Position numbers and translations under genes: made by a program. From contig NC_056546.1 in assembly GCF_910596095.1 (NCBI RefSeq), positions 16,082,425 through 16,146,424 on the forward strand: a DNA stretch of 64,000 nt, written 5' to 3'. Origin of the DNA: Thunnus maccoyii. Lineage: Eukaryota > Chordata > Actinopteri > Scombriformes > Scombridae. Under the pieces are notes generated by a model. The model searched no databases, was not told the origin of the DNA, and worked only from the letters and a program-made list of their open reading frames with translations. Shown here piece by piece: positions 63,221-64,000 of this stretch (positions are counted from its first letter, which is position 1; each line of letters opens with the position of its first letter).

Positions 63221-64000
63221 TGTTGCTCTTTGGATGTTTAAACCCATGTTTGCATGCACAGTGTCAAAGCCAGCTATGCAATTTTACTATGGAAATGTTT
63301 GTTTTTCCAAATTGCAAGCTGGTACTGGCAATCTTGGGTTCCCACTGTATGATTATCTTATTGAGTGACATACTTTCCTTCAGGGCAGCATGCAGTGGCA
63401 ATTAGAGAATATCTGCTTTTCCCCCAAAGTGTAGATGCTAATCCCAAATGAATGCTGCGCTTTGTGTAACTATTGTTAACCAGTGAAATGTGAAACTTGC
63501 TTCGAATTGATGTGAAACGGTGTACAGTTGCATTAAAGGAGCACCTGATTTTGCAAGCCCTAAAAGCTGTCTTATCATTCATACTCTGCACTTGAGGAGG
63601 ATACTGTAGCAGCGGCCAAGCGGCCAAAAATGGTCTTCCACACGACACAGAGAGCGAGGCGTTTTCTGCGTTCCCACTGAGAGACGCCCCAGAGACACGC
63701 TGTCAAAAACAGCAGTGAAACTTTCTCACACTGTAACCCAGTATTCCCTGGGAAAGGCCTTTGAGAGGGGGATCGTTTCCTCAACAACTACACCACTTTG
63801 CTGTGTCGCTCCTGAGGAAGCAGGGTTCCTGCAGTGGGCTCCTCCTGCTGAACAGGGGCCCCTCTCTCTCCTCTAGCAGGGGCCTGTGAAGGCTGCTGGG
63901 GAGACAAGCAGAGCCGCTCAATGGAGCCCCTCATGTATCAATTACCTGAAATATCAAACAGCACGTAAGAGGGTGGTTGACTTGTTTGTTTGACTTTGGT
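62471..64000. other. Intergenic DNA to the window end
   Basis: Contains a CA microsatellite and, from about 63560, a moderately GC-richer stretch without a recognisable exon. Confidence 0.45.
63144..63219. repeat. (CA)n microsatellite
   Basis: About 38 CA units with two ATACACAT interruptions. Confidence 0.95.

Overview
The window is vertebrate nuclear DNA, and I read it as a teleost fish. It is AT-rich, with long introns, GT-AG splice sites, CA/GATA microsatellites and several dispersed repeats I recognise from percomorph genomes. The genus is not determinable by eye. Four protein-coding genes can be read exon by exon, and one clearly broken gene-like element is present. Translations and splice junctions were worked out by hand from the sequence; family names come from recognition of conserved motifs, with no database search.

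Layout. Positions 1-9.2 kb carry no intact gene. A degraded multi-exon coding element (3608-6222, minus) is interrupted by a LINE fragment (5.1-5.6 kb). At 9.6-18.7 kb lies the 5' part of a tmem150a-like gene (minus): a CpG-rich non-coding first exon near 18.4 kb and four coding exons. Its remaining exons must lie left of the window or were not recognisable. At 18.9-19.7 kb there is a fold-back repeat and a dispersed repeat. At 20.8-23.8 kb a complete seven-exon RING-less TRIM gene (TRIM16-like, minus) encodes about 507 aa. From 24.3 to 28.1 kb there is repeat-rich intergenic DNA, including a MITE-like element split by other sequence. At 28.1-29.4 kb sits a CpG-rich promoter zone packed with TTAGC/GCTAGC words. 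At 28.9-34.3 kb is a C2H2 zinc-finger gene (plus) with a non-coding first exon and one coding exon. At 35.3-55.7 kb is a complete stox1 gene (minus): four coding exons, about 1110 aa, with a first intron of about 15.7 kb full of repeats. From 56 to 64 kb there is stox1 upstream DNA with repeats and no recognisable gene.

The genes do not form a pathway. Stox1 and the zinc-finger protein are putative DNA-binding regulators that lie tail to tail, about 1 kb apart. The TRIM protein is probably a ubiquitin-system or innate-immunity scaffold, and Tmem150a is a multipass membrane protein.

The most interesting items are these: the decayed, probably repeat-amplified protein family at 3.6-6.2 kb with matching short motifs on both sides; an overlapping upstream ORF at the stox1 start codon; GU repeats bracketing a frame-neutral tmem150a exon; a perfect 20-bp inverted repeat near a transposon breakpoint; and a candidate divergent exon in the zinc-finger promoter. 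I found no convincing wholly new system.
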